NCBI GenBank assembly: GCA_027946355.1
Contig: JAPEUS010000006.1
Span: 1,364,001-1,428,000 of the forward strand
Length of the DNA: 64,000 nucleotides
Reading direction: 5' to 3'
Source: Collariella sp. IMI 366227
Taxonomy: Eukaryota; Ascomycota; Sordariomycetes; Sordariales; Chaetomiaceae
In this document: in pieces, positions 11,610 to 22,714 of the stretch
How positions within the stretch are numbered: position 1 is the first letter of the stretch
Layout: each line of letters starts with the position of its first letter
Notes under the pieces: generated by a model
What the model was told of the DNA's origin: nothing
Databases searched by the model: none
Seen by the model: the letters and a program-made list of their open reading frames with translations, nothing else
Made by a program: the position numbers and the translations under genes

Positions 11610-13733
11610 TTTTACATGGAGTGAGCAGACTCGTACGGGCAGGCCGTCCGGAGCAGTCGTGGTTTGCTGTTGAGCAGGAAACGATGAAGTGGGAGGAGAA
11701 ATCGCAGGCAGCGAAAATTTGAATGAAGTTGAAGCTCGAGTGGGGACGCGTCGAGGTGTGGGCCCAGCAAGACCGGCAGAGATTCGGCCCGCAATGGCGC
11801 ACGGACTGTAGCCGCCAGGGCAGGGCACCAAAACTGCTGGCCCTGCGCGCTCGCAGGAAATTTCTCCTTTTTGAAATTAACGCTCAACAAACCACGCGAC
11901 TGCTGCTTCACACAAAGGCGTTGCGGAGGCTGAGGCCCTTTCATTAGGACCTTGCATAGTTGGGCGACAGATCAATTCTGTCATTCTGTATCTCCTGCCC
12001 TGGAATTCATCTGTAAGGGCGGGTCGAAAGTTCTGGCACATCTCTACGCTCATGCTTACGCTGAGGGACCGACCCGCGACACCATGACCACTGTCTAGAT
12101 AGATGTATGAGGTTGAAAGGGCAGACTTCCACCCGTTGGCATATTGTCTTGAAGTCCTTGGGATGGTGCAGCGGTATGGCTCTAGCTTTAAGATAGAGAC
12201 TGTCTGCCATGCCCTGTTCTACTCCTTCCCATAATGACCTCCATTCCCTATCTTGAAGCAGACCATCTGTACATCGTGGTTGCGCGCAGGCTTTGCTGCT
12301 CAAGACTCGTGGCGTGTGACAACATCAGGGCCCGCAGTCTACTAGATATCTCCCCAGATACGCAAGCAAATGTGAATGCCGTCCACATTCGACATCGCCT
12401 GTTTCACAGAGGAGTCTGCCTCTTAGCTTAACTTGACAACTGAAGACCAAGACAATTTCGGATTCATGAGCAGCGTCCCCTGCCTCTCAAACATCCAAAG
12501 AGATTTGTGGTTTTGTCTTTTCTGATCGGACCAGTTTTAATATGGTTCAGTACCACTCAGCCGTGCCAGATAGGTCCCTTGGCTGTAGTAAGCGTGCCAT
12601 TCTGGGGTAGCGTATGTTGAGAAACAGCAGCATACGGCTGGCTGCCCTACCCGTAAATAAACTAAAAGGCCATATTAGTAAACCAAGGGCATCGTCAGCT
12701 GAATGAATCGTTCTTCGTATCGAAGAAGGGGAGAAAGAGAACACCGGACCTAAGGTACTGGTGAAGATTGCGGAAGATTGGAGGCAGAAGAGGGAGAAGA
12801 GAAAACAATAGAAGCTTTGGATACTTGTTGCTTGCATAATACATTCATGGCCGTATGAATGGTGAGTTAATTTCTTGACGAAGCGAAAAGAAAAAGAAAA
12901 AAAAAATGGCGGAAAGGGGGTGGGATGAGTTGGGCAGCTCAATTGAGATGGGTGTGTGAAGTCCCTGGTGCGGTACCATGGTCAAGATGGCGACGTGAAA
13001 GGGGCGCACGCCACAGAACGGTAATCGACCGGTATGTTCCAAGTTTCGAAGAAACACTATCAGCTTGCCGGGTCTGTGGCGTAATGGTATACAACGGTCG
13101 GAGACGAAAGGAGGAGGAACTGGTTGTACGACATGGACAGGCGATGATAGTAACCCGCTCTTTTTGGCGCCCGGGTTTGACCTCAAACCCGGGCAGGACG
13201 TGATTCTTTCTCACTCTCTTATCCCCCAGCCACTCGAGTCCACTCTAGCGCCACTCTCAGCCCAAAACCGACAATCTTGCTCCCCATCTCAGTCCCAACC
13301 GTCACTTGTAGGTGGTCCTTCCACATTGTCCACGAGAAGGAAAGGGATACTTTGCGAAGTGTCCACGACTTGCACTAGCCATTGACATTGATATAATTCC
13401 TCTTGACTTGCCCTGATATTTGTACCTGATGGTCTAGCAAACGTTGCCAGAACGCACAATATCAAGCGATGCTTGACTGTATCTGGCTACATCTTGATAC
13501 CATAACTCTCGCTAGCTCCAAACATCTTTGATCCTCATTCCACCATTGGGCCTGAAACGCTCGGCCGGCTCCCAACCTGTTTCCAAGCCGCATTTGCTGA
13601 TGTTGATTTGGATGCTGAGCGGCGTGAGGGGCGAGTATTGGCTTCACGATGGCCGCTTCCTCGAGTCCGGGCCGGAGACTTATCGGGCCATCGGGCCATT
13701 CGTGGTTGTGTCTTTCCTCAGGCTTTCCGGCTG
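11610..13733. other. 2.1 kb intergenic region
   Basis: No supported gene. Contents worth naming are a poly-purine stretch near 12885-12910 and a perfect hairpin at 13169-13194, listed separately. All ORFs here are short and resemble no family I know. Confidence 0.45.
13169..13194. repeat. Perfect 10-bp inverted repeat with a 6-nt loop
   Basis: Arms GCCCGGGTTT (13169-13178) and AAACCCGGGC (13185-13194) flank GACCTC. It lies in intergenic DNA about 100 bases after a tRNA-A-box-like stretch (13077-13092). It could form a stable hairpin or be a palindromic protein-binding site; function unknown. Confidence 0.7.
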
Positions 13734-14792
13734 TCACTTCAAGGCCTCGCTGATCTCTTTCCACCTCCTTTCGGCAACCCCAGCGTAGCCCCTAATTAAC
13801 TCCCGCCCCAACACCGTCCCGCCCTGCTTCTCAATGCTCTTAATCCTCGTCTCGCCATCGCTGCAATCAACCACCATCGTAATAACCTCCCGGCAGAGCG
13901 TCTCCTCCAACCGATCCGGGTCCAACAAGATCCAATGCCTCCCCTCCCCATCCCTCTCAGCATGCTCCTTCTCCATAAACACCGCAGCACTGCACGCCAC
14001 CGGCAGCCCATTGATGTTCAACTTCTTCCTTTCCGTCCTTGAGCACACCACCATCTCCCGATCTGGATCCCACCTCGCGACAGGCAACTGCGCATCCCTC
14101 AATGCCGCTACCACCGCCGCCCACGCCGCATCAAACGGGTTCCCGTCAAACGACACAAACAACAGGTCGATGTATAGCACCCAGTACGCAACAACCCTAT
14201 CTTCCTCCTCTTCCAGTTCCTCCTCCTCCCCCTCTTTCATTTCCGTATCCTCCCCTTCCCTTCCCCTGTCCAGGCCTATACCAAACCCTCAAATCCGCAA
14301 TATCCACCATCCCCGCCGAGTGCAACAGCGAGTACACTCTTGTCGACAATGTCTGCGCCAGCGCCGTCGGCGGCACACCCGGCAAAAACTGCGGCGCGGA
14401 TCCAGTTGCCAACTCAATATTCGGCACGAGCAGATCATAACACCTCAGTTCCCCCTTCCCACCCCGGTCTCCTGCCCATCTCCACCATCTTCTTCCGCCA
14501 AGTTCTTATCAAGCGGCCGAAACTGCGGGATCCGCTCGACGGGCAGCAGCTCGCCGCGCACGCCGCAGATGACGGTGGTGTCGCCGGTGCGGACGAGGCG
14601 CTGCCATGAGCGTGGGAGAGCGACGAGACGTTGACGTGCACGGGGCGCGGCTCGTGCGGGGCGCGGCCGTTTGTGCGGGCAGCAGGGTGGGTGTCGGCGA
14701 GCGTGCGCAGGAGGTAGGGGTGGGAGAGAGCTTTGCGAAGACGGGGCGGGGAAGGAGAGGGTGGCCGTTTGTGGGGGTTGTTGTGTCGCCAT
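13734..14792 (-). CDS. rrp43: Exosome RNase PH-like subunit RRP43, frame broken several times
   Basis: Ring subunit of the RNA exosome (nucleus and cytoplasm), normally essential. Family blocks lie in order but in different frames: MATQQPPQTATLSFPAP; HPYLLRTLADTHPAARTNGR; SSLSHAHGSA; VRTGDTTVICGVRGELLP; YDLLVPNIELATGSAPQFLPG; LAQTLSTRVYSLLHSAG; VAYWVLYIDLLFVSFDGNPF; and an intact C-terminus ending KEISEALK. At least five frame changes occur, near 14715-14755 (two), 14594-14601, 14451-14455 and 14248-14268, nearly all in runs of one base. No stop or substitution decay is seen inside the blocks, so I infer base-count errors rather than a dead gene. ATG at 14790-14792 fits the family start. Confidence 0.8.
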
Positions 14793-15194
14793 GTTGAGGT
14801 TCTTGTGTATTGTTGTCTGTGAGGGGTAGTTTGGTGAGTCGGTATTGCGGCGCTGCCGAACTTGTCGAGCAGGCAAGGTCGGTCGGTTGAGAGGTTGTTG
14901 ATGCTGGTAATTTTCCTTCAGCCTTGCAGATTGACGAGGTGGAGGGGTTGCGGCAGGCTCAGGGCGGCCAATGGAATCCTTCAGCGGGAAGAGCAGGGAT
15001 TTCCAGCGCGGCTGCAGGGCTGGAGCAGTAACGAAGTGGGTCTATCCCACTGGACTTCCCGTCCAACCATCAAATCATCCATCATCAAATGCATGTGATC
15101 CATGAATAGCTGCCAGGGAAAAAACACAGCTTTGATGCTGAGAAATGCTTCCAAATGGTATCCTCGATCTATCGTCTACCCAAAATCGCTTCAT
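14793..15194. other. Intergenic region between RRP43 and the hydrolase
   Basis: Upstream of RRP43 and downstream of the hydrolase, both on the minus strand. No feature recognised beyond the expected RRP43 promoter. Confidence 0.4.
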
Positions 15195-16505
15195 CTACTT
15201 GCACACCCCATTCACTCCCTGTCCCTGCATTCTCTTCCAGAAGCTGGACACCACGCCCGCGATCTCCGGTCCATGGCTCATGACCAGCTCATGGCCCGCA
15301 TCCAGCAACACCGCCTCGAACCCATCCTCGCCTAGCACAGCCGTAGCATCATGCATCAGCTCCTCCTTAACGATCACTGGATCTGATGCGCCCAGCACAA
15401 ACAGAATCTTCCCTCCTCGTAGCCCGGGTAACTCGTCCGCCGTGTCCTCCCACCCAGACTGCGATCTCTCCCTCCTTTTAGCCAGCAGCTGCCCGAGCGC
15501 CGACCAGTCCTCCTTTTGATCATAGATTGGCGCATGCCGGATGCTGCTCACAAACGCCGGAATAAACCCCTCATGATGCCTCAACTGCCACCCCATCACC
15601 ATCGAAACCGTATACTCCGGTCTCCTCGCCAACAAAACTGCATTATCAAACGTGTGCCCCCCACTCGCATCACTGTTCTTATGCTTCTTTTCCCCATTAC
15701 TCTGCACGCCCACAACCTCAGCCGCCATCTTCGTTTCCGTCGCGTCGTCCTCCTCACCCTCCTTACACCTCGGCGTCAACCGCCGTCTAATAAACCACTC
15801 CATCACCACATCCATCACCAGCCCCCCTGCCCCCGAATAAAGCATCCTGCTCCTCCAGCTCACATGCTCCGAACGAATTAACCCCCCGCCTGCAATAACC
15901 GTCACGCTCCTCACCATCCTCGCAAAGTATCTCGCAAACGGCACCGCCAACCCGCCCCCAGCGAATACCCCACAGATGAAACGCATCATCCCCGTCCAAC
16001 TCAACCCAGACGACGTCAGCGCTAGCAGGATCTGCGTCGTGTACAGACGCATGTCATACACCACATCCTCGGCGCGTCCGAGTACCCGCGGCCAAAGAAA
16101 TCAAACACCATAACCCGGTACCCGCGTGCCACCAGCTCCTCGGCCAGCGTCCCCAGCGCCAGACAAGGCGTGCTGATACCATGCAGGAGAAGCACCTTCT
16201 CCCTGTTTCCGGGCCCCATTCGAAAACCTTGATGGTGCCGTAGGGGTGGGAAGTCTCGGCCGCCGGGGAGGACGTCGGGCGGGTAAGGGAGGCAGGCGAC
16301 TTCGGCCGGGGAGAGGGTTGGGAGGTGAGTTTTGAGCGGGGATGGGATGGGGAGGGGTTGTTTTCGGGAGGGCTGGCATTGAGGAGGGAGGTGAGCAGGA
16401 GGGAGGCGGAGAGGAGATGCCGACGGTTGCGCCTAGGGCGAGGTAGAGGCCGGTTGGGAGCTGGCCTGGCGGTTGGCCTGGCCGGAGGGTGGAGAGCCAG
16501 GGCAT
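15195..16505 (-). CDS. Alpha/beta hydrolase with an N-terminal membrane anchor, frame broken several times
   Basis: Serine hydrolase of unknown substrate. A hydrophobic stretch near the start (GLYLALGATVGI) suggests a membrane anchor. Then come YGTIKVFEWGPETG, the oxyanion segment VLLLHGISTPC, and VMVFDFFGRGYSDAP. The nucleophile elbow VGYSLGGGLAV can be read only by mixing frames near 15950-15990; the uninterrupted frame there gives CGVFAGGGLAV, lacking the Ser. Three missing bases would explain this and leave the outer frame unchanged. The catalytic Asp (LGASDPVIVKEE) and His (DAGHELVMSHGP) are in the long intact 3' part. Further frame changes lie near 16073, 16210, 16235 and 16310-16440. 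Either a poorly assembled gene or a decaying one; the intact triad parts favour assembly error. Confidence 0.65.
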
Positions 16506-17026
16506 TTGGGTGGTGGTGGGTTAAATTGGCGGGGTTGGGGAGTCAGGTGAGGTGATGGAGGGCTGGGAAAGCTCCCCTGGTGTCTCCTGGGCGCAGAGGT
16601 ATGCGGCGTTCTTTGTGCTTCGGTTCGTTGTGGTGGGGGATCGCGATCTCGCGAAGCGGACAGTTCTCGGCATTAAGAAAGTTGTGAGGGGCGCTTTTTG
16701 GCTCGGCAATCGTGGGTGCGGGGCCGGCTTGGCAGATCTAGGTCGCTCGGCTCTGAAGCTGTGATGCCGGCTTGTTGGTGTTGGACACTGAAATCTGTGA
16801 TTGATGGGTAACAGAGCTTTATGGAATCTCCGTGCTGCGTGGTGTAACTTCTTCCTTGAGCAACAATGCGAAGGTGTTTTCCAGGCATCAGGGTCCTGCT
16901 CGAGAGGCATGGCGACCCTGAATATGCATGGAGTGTCCCAGCAGCCAGGGTCTTGCGGGGTAACATGAACTGCTTTGTAACCCCCACCTTCAAGCGCCCA
17001 GTGCCGGCTCTGCTTGGACGCCTCCC
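16506..17026. other. Intergenic region
   Basis: Open frames here have no family resemblance and read like random translation. No element identified. Confidence 0.4.
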
Positions 17027-17503
17027 TCACTTCTCTCTCTTGTAGAGTCCCTTCAGCTTGGATATCTGCCGTCGGACAATGCCCTTCTCCTTCTCCGCGT
17101 CGCTTTCAGAGAGCTCGACCGAAAATGATGGCCTGGAGCCGTTCATATCCTTGACTAGCTTCCGAGTCGGGGGCCGCTCTGCTGTCCAGGACAGCCGATT
17201 TGTGGCGGCGGCTAGCCATGGCCTTGAGCTGTAGTGTGCATAAGGAGTTCTGTCGTCGAAGTGTTGGCTGCCATCCCGCTGTCCCGTGGTGGGGTCAAGC
17301 AGTGAGGAGTAGGCAGAGTGGCGCTCTTGCAGCGGCTTGGGAGTGGAAAGGCGGCTTCGGAAAAGCTTCGACATAATTGCAAACGGACGCGGAGAGGTTG
17401 TCGAGCTGATGTTTCGTTCATCGGATGTTTTCCGCAGCTTCTGGCGGCTCCATTTCGTGTTGGGGCGGGGGTCGCCCCTTTGACTGGACTTTCGTGCCCA
17501 CAT
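17027..17503 (-). CDS. Small basic protein of unknown function, possibly the 3' exon of a longer gene
   Basis: I do not recognise this protein. The Met at 17503 opens 158 residues that begin MWARKSSQRGDPRPNTKW, are rich in Ser, Arg and Thr, and end with a charged helix (VRRQISKLKGLYKREK), the kind of tail seen in conserved fungal proteins. The frame is open upstream to 17737, but that part reads like noncoding sequence. GATCAG just upstream of the Met could be an intron acceptor. An acidic segment on the same strand near 17700-17840 (AKLTFDEESSIIL and ASDEAGDEDWIRV) looks coding and may belong to this or a neighbouring gene. Confidence 0.4.
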   Translation of the reverse strand: MWARKSSQRGDPRPNTKWSRQKLRKTSDERNISSTTSPRPFAIMSKLFRSRLSTPKPLQERHSAYSSLLDPTTGQRDGSQHFDDRTPYAHYSSRPWLAAATNRLSWTAERPPTRKLVKDMNGSRPSFSVELSESDAEKEKGIVRRQISKLKGLYKREK

Positions 17504-18139
17504 GATGACCGCTGATCGTAAATACAGGGTTAGGGTTGAGTGGGTATGCTTCTCATTGTAGCCGCTGACCAACCAACCGCCATCCTCTGAACAGAAAGGG
17601 GCGGCGTTTTGAATGGCCCTGGTTCCTAACCGCCGTAAGGAGTTTGAGTAGATGTTCACAAGTTCCGGATATATCCGCCTCTCGGTAAGCAGAGGGGTCC
17701 TGGCTGTGCCATCTACTCGCTTCACACACGGATCCAATCTTCATCCCCGGCTTCGTCAGAGGCAAAGAATGATGCTGCTTTCTTCGTCGAAAGTGAGCTT
17801 GGCGGGGAGATCGTCCTTCTTCTTGCATGGAGTCTTAGCCTGTTTTAGGAGATGTTGTTGCCTGCCAGAACTCGCTTCAAACACCTATCGGGGCCGCAGA
17901 GGTGGCTCGTGGGCTCGAGATCATCTCAAAACGCCGTAAGTAACCTTCTAGTTTCAGCCGAGAGAATTCCTAAACAAAGGACAGATGTAGATGCGTTTTG
18001 AACCGAGATGCGAGGATGGAGGAGGCACAGTCGGGTGGTTTGGGCGCAAGCAATCGTGTAGGAGGTATATGTACAGCGTCTCGGTCTATCAACACGAGCA
18101 CCTGCTCTCTCTTTTCGTCACAACTAGTCGTCGAACCCT
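17504..18139. other. Region with one possible exon, otherwise no gene recognised
   Basis: Minus-strand segment 17700-17840 encodes a plausible acidic peptide broken by one frame change (see the entry ending at 17503). The rest shows nothing recognisable. Confidence 0.3.
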
Positions 18140-18592
18140 TCACTCCTTGACGAGCTTCGTGACCACCTCCTCGACCTGCTTGTCCGAGAGACCTGGAACC
18201 CACGATTAGCGCTCATCCAGCCCACTGCATCTTGCTCGTCCATACCTTCTAATGACTCGCTCGTCTCCTTTCCAAAATCTGCCATGTCCGTCAGCAAGGT
18301 GCCCACCTAGGTGTCTCCAGCGAAAGGAGCGACCGACCGTATCTCGCATAGATCTTGGGGAGAGTGCCTTGGGCCTCGCGCAGCATGATGGGAATCGCGG
18401 GGTTGTTCTTCTTCATGATGGGGTATGCACGGGTAAGGAAGGACCTGCGAGCAACACTCCTAGTCAGCAAATGAGGTGCGAAGGGATCTCCGATAGAGCA
18501 ACGTACCTGGTGGCCGCGCTGTGCTCACCAGTCTGGCAGAACAGGAAGCGGAGCTCCTTAACGCCCTTGGCGAAAGCGTATCTGCCCGACAT
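18140..18592 (-). CDS. Complex I subunit NDUFA2/B8 (10.5 kDa, thioredoxin-fold accessory subunit)
   Basis: Accessory subunit of the peripheral arm of mitochondrial NADH:ubiquinone oxidoreductase. Four exons, 18592-18507, 18444-18338, 18278-18246 and 18192-18140, join into 92 residues. The start is MSGRYAFAKGVKELRFLFCQ, then TGEHSAATR, PIMKKNNPAIPIMLREAQGT and KIYARYDFGKETSESLEG, ending VVTKLVKE. Exon 3 is only 33 nt. Intron 2 has the less usual donor GTCGGT and a CTGAC branch site close to its acceptor. Length and sequence are typical of the fungal family. The gene is intact. Confidence 0.93.
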
Positions 18593-19189
18593 CTTGGCTG
18601 GTTGTGTCGAGGACTGGCCGGCGGGCAATCGTGGCTCAATTGGTCGTCGTTGTCGTCGCCGTCCAAACTTGAGGCAAGTCAAGCGGGCTTTCCTGATCGC
18701 ACGATGAGGCTGGTGAAAATGGGGCTTGACGGAAGGGGGCTGCGTCATACCTGAGAGTTGCATAAGCTGTGATAACTGCATGAAACACTGCACCGACCAG
18801 ACGAATCTCGGATTCCCCAATAGATCCACTTTAACACACCCTCAATGTCCAAGCGCCATCTTGGTCCCATCATCGGAGCTGAGGTGGCCATCCTTGTCCT
18901 GCCATTGAAGAATTTCCCATCGTCTTTGGCAATCGAGATATCAACATCCAGTCCTCTCCACTCATTGTATGTTTCGCATCCAGCGCAACCATATCGACTC
19001 CTTAATACTAACAGCCTCTCCATAGCCTCTTCTTCTCTTATCTCTGTCCAACCGGCGGTTTGTTCTGCACTGTCCGACAACCGGAGTTAACCTCAACAAA
19101 CCCCGAGTCGCGATCACCGCCGCCGGATCCCCATACCCGCTCTCTCCAACCACACACACTCCCCCATCACATTGCAACAAAGCCAAAAA
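18593..19189. promoter_or_regulatory. Divergent region between NDUFA2 and the pyruvate carrier
   Basis: Two mitochondrial protein genes diverge from these 597 bases. A shared promoter is likely but I can name no specific site. Confidence 0.35.
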
Positions 19190-19791
19190 ATGTCGCCAAC
19201 AGGCCACTTCTTCCGCGCCGCGCGCCCTGCCTTCCGCGCCCGCCAGTTCTTCTTCCGCTCCAAGACCAATGCCCGGTTCCAGAGCACGGCGGCCGGCGAG
19301 GGCGCCTCCGAGTCGTGGGCCAAGCGCATGTGGAACAGCCCCGTGGGCTTGAAGACGGTGCACTTCTGGTACATACGCAACTCTTGGTCTGGTGTGGATA
19401 GACTGCTAATCAACGACCGCGACACAGGGCCCCCCGTGATGAAGTGGGCTCTCGTCCTCGCGGGCGTCTCCGACTTTGCGCGCCCCGCCGAGAAGCTCTC
19501 GCTGACGCAGAACGCGGCGCTGACGTCCACGGGTCTGATTTGGACGCGCTGGTGCTTGATCATCAAGCCCAAGAACTACCTGTGCGTACCACTGTTCCTC
19601 CACCACTCACCGATCGTATTTGATAACAAACACTGACACTGTTTAATTACTGTAGCCTCGCGGCGGTCAACTTCTTCCTCGGCATGGTCGGTATCGTCCA
19701 GTGCACGCGCATTGTCATGTGGCAACGGTCGCAGAAGGCTCTCGAGGAGGCTAAGCCGGAGGAGGTGAAGGAGGCTGTCAAGTCCTCATAG
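19190..19791 (+). CDS. Mitochondrial pyruvate carrier subunit (MPC2/MPC3 type)
   Basis: Imports pyruvate across the inner mitochondrial membrane as a heterodimer with MPC1. Exons 19190-19368, 19428-19581 and 19656-19791. The Arg/Phe-rich start (MSPTGHFFRAARPAFRARQ) resembles a presequence. Family motifs are SPVGLKTVHFWAPVMKWALV, GVSDFARPAEKLSLTQNAAL, STGLIWTRWCLIIKPKNY and LAAVNFFLGMVGIVQ. At the start of exon 2 the C run 19430-19435 must lose one base for HFW-APVMKW to read through, and total exon length is one over a multiple of three. About 155 residues are expected, with a charged C-terminus. Confidence 0.9.
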
Positions 19792-20462
19792 ATATGATTA
19801 TGGGGGGGGGGTTGGTGACGGAACAAGAATGGTCGTGGACGGAAGGGTTATTGCGGTCCGCAGCCAGTTGGATCCGGCGTCTTCGAGACAGGGACTCGGA
19901 CTTGGCTTGATTGACTCGCAGAGGAAGATACAGGAAAGGAGTGTCGGACCGGAACCGACAAGGGTTTACGGATGGCGCATGGTTTGGTTTGAACGACAAC
20001 AAAAGCTGGTTTCGGATGCAATGGCGTGTTCGGCTCAACGCAGCGTGCCCTGTCTTTGCTATAAGGATACTGCTTGCAAGTGAAATCTCGTGAGGGGACG
20101 CAATGGTTTTAAGTAATACGATTCAGAAGGGTCATTTAGATACCGCAGCAATGATGGCAACACCTTCTCCCCGTTCAAAACCTTTTAATCTCAAAACGAA
20201 CTTCGCCTTTTTAAGAAATTGACGCTGCTATCGCTGCTACCGAAATCTAGGTCTATGCACACTAGGGTCATGAATGTCCATCATCGTTGACCTTGCTATT
20301 GATGTATAACCAAATACCGCTCAAAAAACCGCTATCGGAGGATATCAGTAAGTATACACGCATTTGCACGCTAAACATGTTTGTTGCCGCTCAGATCCAG
20401 ACCTCATCCAACGTGATATACCGAAAGGAACGAAGCGCAACGCAAGACTCAACCCAAAACAG
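19792..20462. other. Convergent intergenic region
   Basis: Contains a run of nine or more G at 19801-19810, just after the carrier stop. No gene. Confidence 0.5.
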
Positions 20463-22137
20463 TCAACTCATACTACCGCCTCTTCGTTCCCAGTCCCATT
20501 CCCCCCTCCCCCTCCCCATCCTCAATCTTAACTCGCCCATCGCCGCCCTCACAGCTGTGATCTCCTCAAAACTGCCCCTCCGCCCCCAGTTTCGCGGCTG
20601 CCTCTTCAGGAACGCGCCCACGGCGCCCAGGTATCCCTCGTGGCGCAGGAAGTAGGCCTGCTTGGCGCCCTTGGACCAGAACTTGATGGCGTAGCTGAGC
20701 GTGTTCATGGTCTGCGGGTGGCCGCGGATAAAGGAGCCACCAAAGTAGATGTGTGAGAGGCCGTGAATCTGCGACTGCAGGAAGGCAATCTGGCCGATGT
20801 TGTTGGAGATGGCGTAGAGGAGCGCGACCGAGATGTCGGCGGCGGAAAACGGGCGGTTTTCGTCGTGGCCGGCGGGGCCGTCGGGGTGCTCTTCGTGAGA
20901 GAACGGGTCGTTGTGGAAAGGGTCATTGTCTGGGTGGGAAACGGGAGAGGACGGGGAGGAGTGGGTGTGGTGGTGGTCCTTGTGGCGCTGGCCGCCGCTG
21001 TCTTCAGCCTCCTGCTCGGCCTGCCGCTTCTTGCGGAAGACCTTGCCAAAGGAGCTTGCGATGGTCGTGCTCTTGAGCCCAATCTTGCCGTAGTCGGTGC
21101 CGTAGATGTCGCCCACGAGCATGTCCACCTTGGAATTGTCCCCTTGCGAGGCCAGTTCCAGCATCTCGTCGAACGTGCGTGCGCCTGTGAGCAGGCTGAG
21201 CAGGCCCCAGAGCGTGCCGCCACCAAGTGATGTGCCGCCGACGCGCTCGTACTTGCGCGGCCCGGAAACCTTGAGGAAGGACACACCCGAGCCGATGTTA
21301 ACAAGAAGGTAAGGGTAAACATTCTCGGTCGGCTCGACGAAGTGCATCGGATCCGTTTCAGAGTAGGTGAACACCTCGCGCGGGATCTCGGTGATGAAGA
21401 AGTCGAGGCCAATTATCAAACACTCCATCTCGTCCTCGCGTAGAACGTCGACACCGAGCACATCGCGAATCTTGTCGTAGAACTTGTACGCCCCTCCACC
21501 GGTGGCCATAACACACAGATCGTTGTTAACCGCCCTGGATCCATTGCTGCCGCCGTTCAGCTCCAGGTGTTTATCCTTCAACTGGCGCATACACTCGAGG
21601 CACTCATCGATGCGATCCGTCTCAAAGCTGAGGAAGTTGAGGCGTCCGCCGGGCTCTGTCGAGTGCGCCTCGCGGGAGAAGTAGACAAGCTTGGCAAGGG
21701 AGCCGCCAATCTGCGATAGGCCAAGGGTTAGCTCGGCGTCTGCACCAGAAATGACATCATCGCGCGGTTAAAAAAAATAGTTTTCTTACATCAACTGCGA
21801 TATGGCTCACCACGGCGGTGTGGTTCGGTAGCCGGATGTCCTTAGTCTCGTGGCGGCCGGGGGATCCACTACGGCCATCGGGTGTTGTGGGTGTGGCGGT
21901 GTCCGAGTCCACAATGAACGCTCCCTTCACGTTGATGCGGACGGAACCCGGGTGGCTCAACGTCTCGTCGATCTCGGCCGTGTCGGTCGGTGTCCGCCTG
22001 TGGCCGTTGGTGAAAGTGGGTGTTGTTGTAGGTAGCGGCGCTGAGCCATTGTGTGGTTGTTGTCTCTGTGCCGGCTCCCGGACCTCCTCAGGCGGAGGCC
22101 GTTGTGGCGGGTCGGCTTGGTAGATATCGTTCGGCAT
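20463..22137 (-). CDS. Pantothenate kinase (eukaryotic type II)
   Basis: Commits vitamin B5 to coenzyme A synthesis by phosphorylating pantothenate in the cytosol. Exons 22137-21790 and 21710-20463 give 531 residues. The ATP-binding motif is formed across the intron (SHIAVD | IGGSLAKLVYFSREA). Next come CVMATGGGAYKFYDKI, VNIGSGVSFLKV, VGGTSLGGGTLWGLLSLLTG and IYFGGSFIRGHPQTM. Compared with a usual core there is a roughly 115-residue Pro/Thr-rich N-terminal extension, a His/Asp-rich insertion of about 50 residues near the middle (KDHHHTH...), and an Arg/Gly-rich tail. The intron has a CTAAC branch site and CGCAG acceptor. The frame is intact. Confidence 0.93.
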
Positions 22138-22714
22138 TCTCGTCCAGTTCCAGGTCCGGGTGGTAGGAAAGGGCGATCACGGCAAGCGGTTCAGGGAGGT
22201 TGTCTAGGAATGTCCATTGGAAGTGGACTTCGGCGTTGACGAGGCCGAGTCCAGCAAAGGTTTATAAAAACGGGAATGCTCAGAATTACATTGTAGAACT
22301 CATCCCGGTGGAAGTCGCTCTCTGTGACCGCCAAAAAGACAGGAGACACTCGGTTATCGATAAGATTGTGCCAGGCAATGCCGCCATTTGCCCGAGGCTG
22401 TCGTCCGAAACGGGAAATCCCCCACTACGGCTGCCAAGCTGTCACCAGCTCCACATCCTCCACACCAACTTCCCCAGACAGCCGCCGGCATGTCACCATA
22501 AAGCCGGGGACCGTACCGAGACCCGAGACCGAGTGGCGAACGTATGTTCCGGGCATCCGTGGCTTTCTGGAACATGACCACGAGACCACTGCTCGCGAAG
22601 TTCCGGAAGATGCCCAAGGACATGAGAGAACAGTCTGCTCCTCTTCTGGATCAGGAAAGCCATCTGAACGACCCAACCACCTGTTTGACAGCGCCTCGGT
22701 ACTCTTCCAGTCGG
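22138..22714. other. Intergenic region upstream of pantothenate kinase
   Basis: TTTATAAA near 22259-22266 lies about 120 bases before the kinase start and could be its TATA box. Otherwise nothing recognised. Confidence 0.35.

Noticed and set aside
13070..13200. Possible intron-containing tRNA gene (A-box-like GTGGCGTAATGG, B-box-like GGGTTTGACCTC)
   Set aside because: The D stem does not pair, no acceptor stem closes the ends, and the T-loop region is a 10-bp palindrome rather than a 5-bp arm with a 7-base loop.
16521..17030. 169-codon minus-strand open frame
   Set aside because: No conserved block; it overlaps the hydrolase promoter side and reads like noncoding sequence.
17502..17737. Upstream extension of the small basic protein to the Met at 17737
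   Set aside because: The added 78 residues look noncoding and overlap an acidic coding-like segment in another frame.
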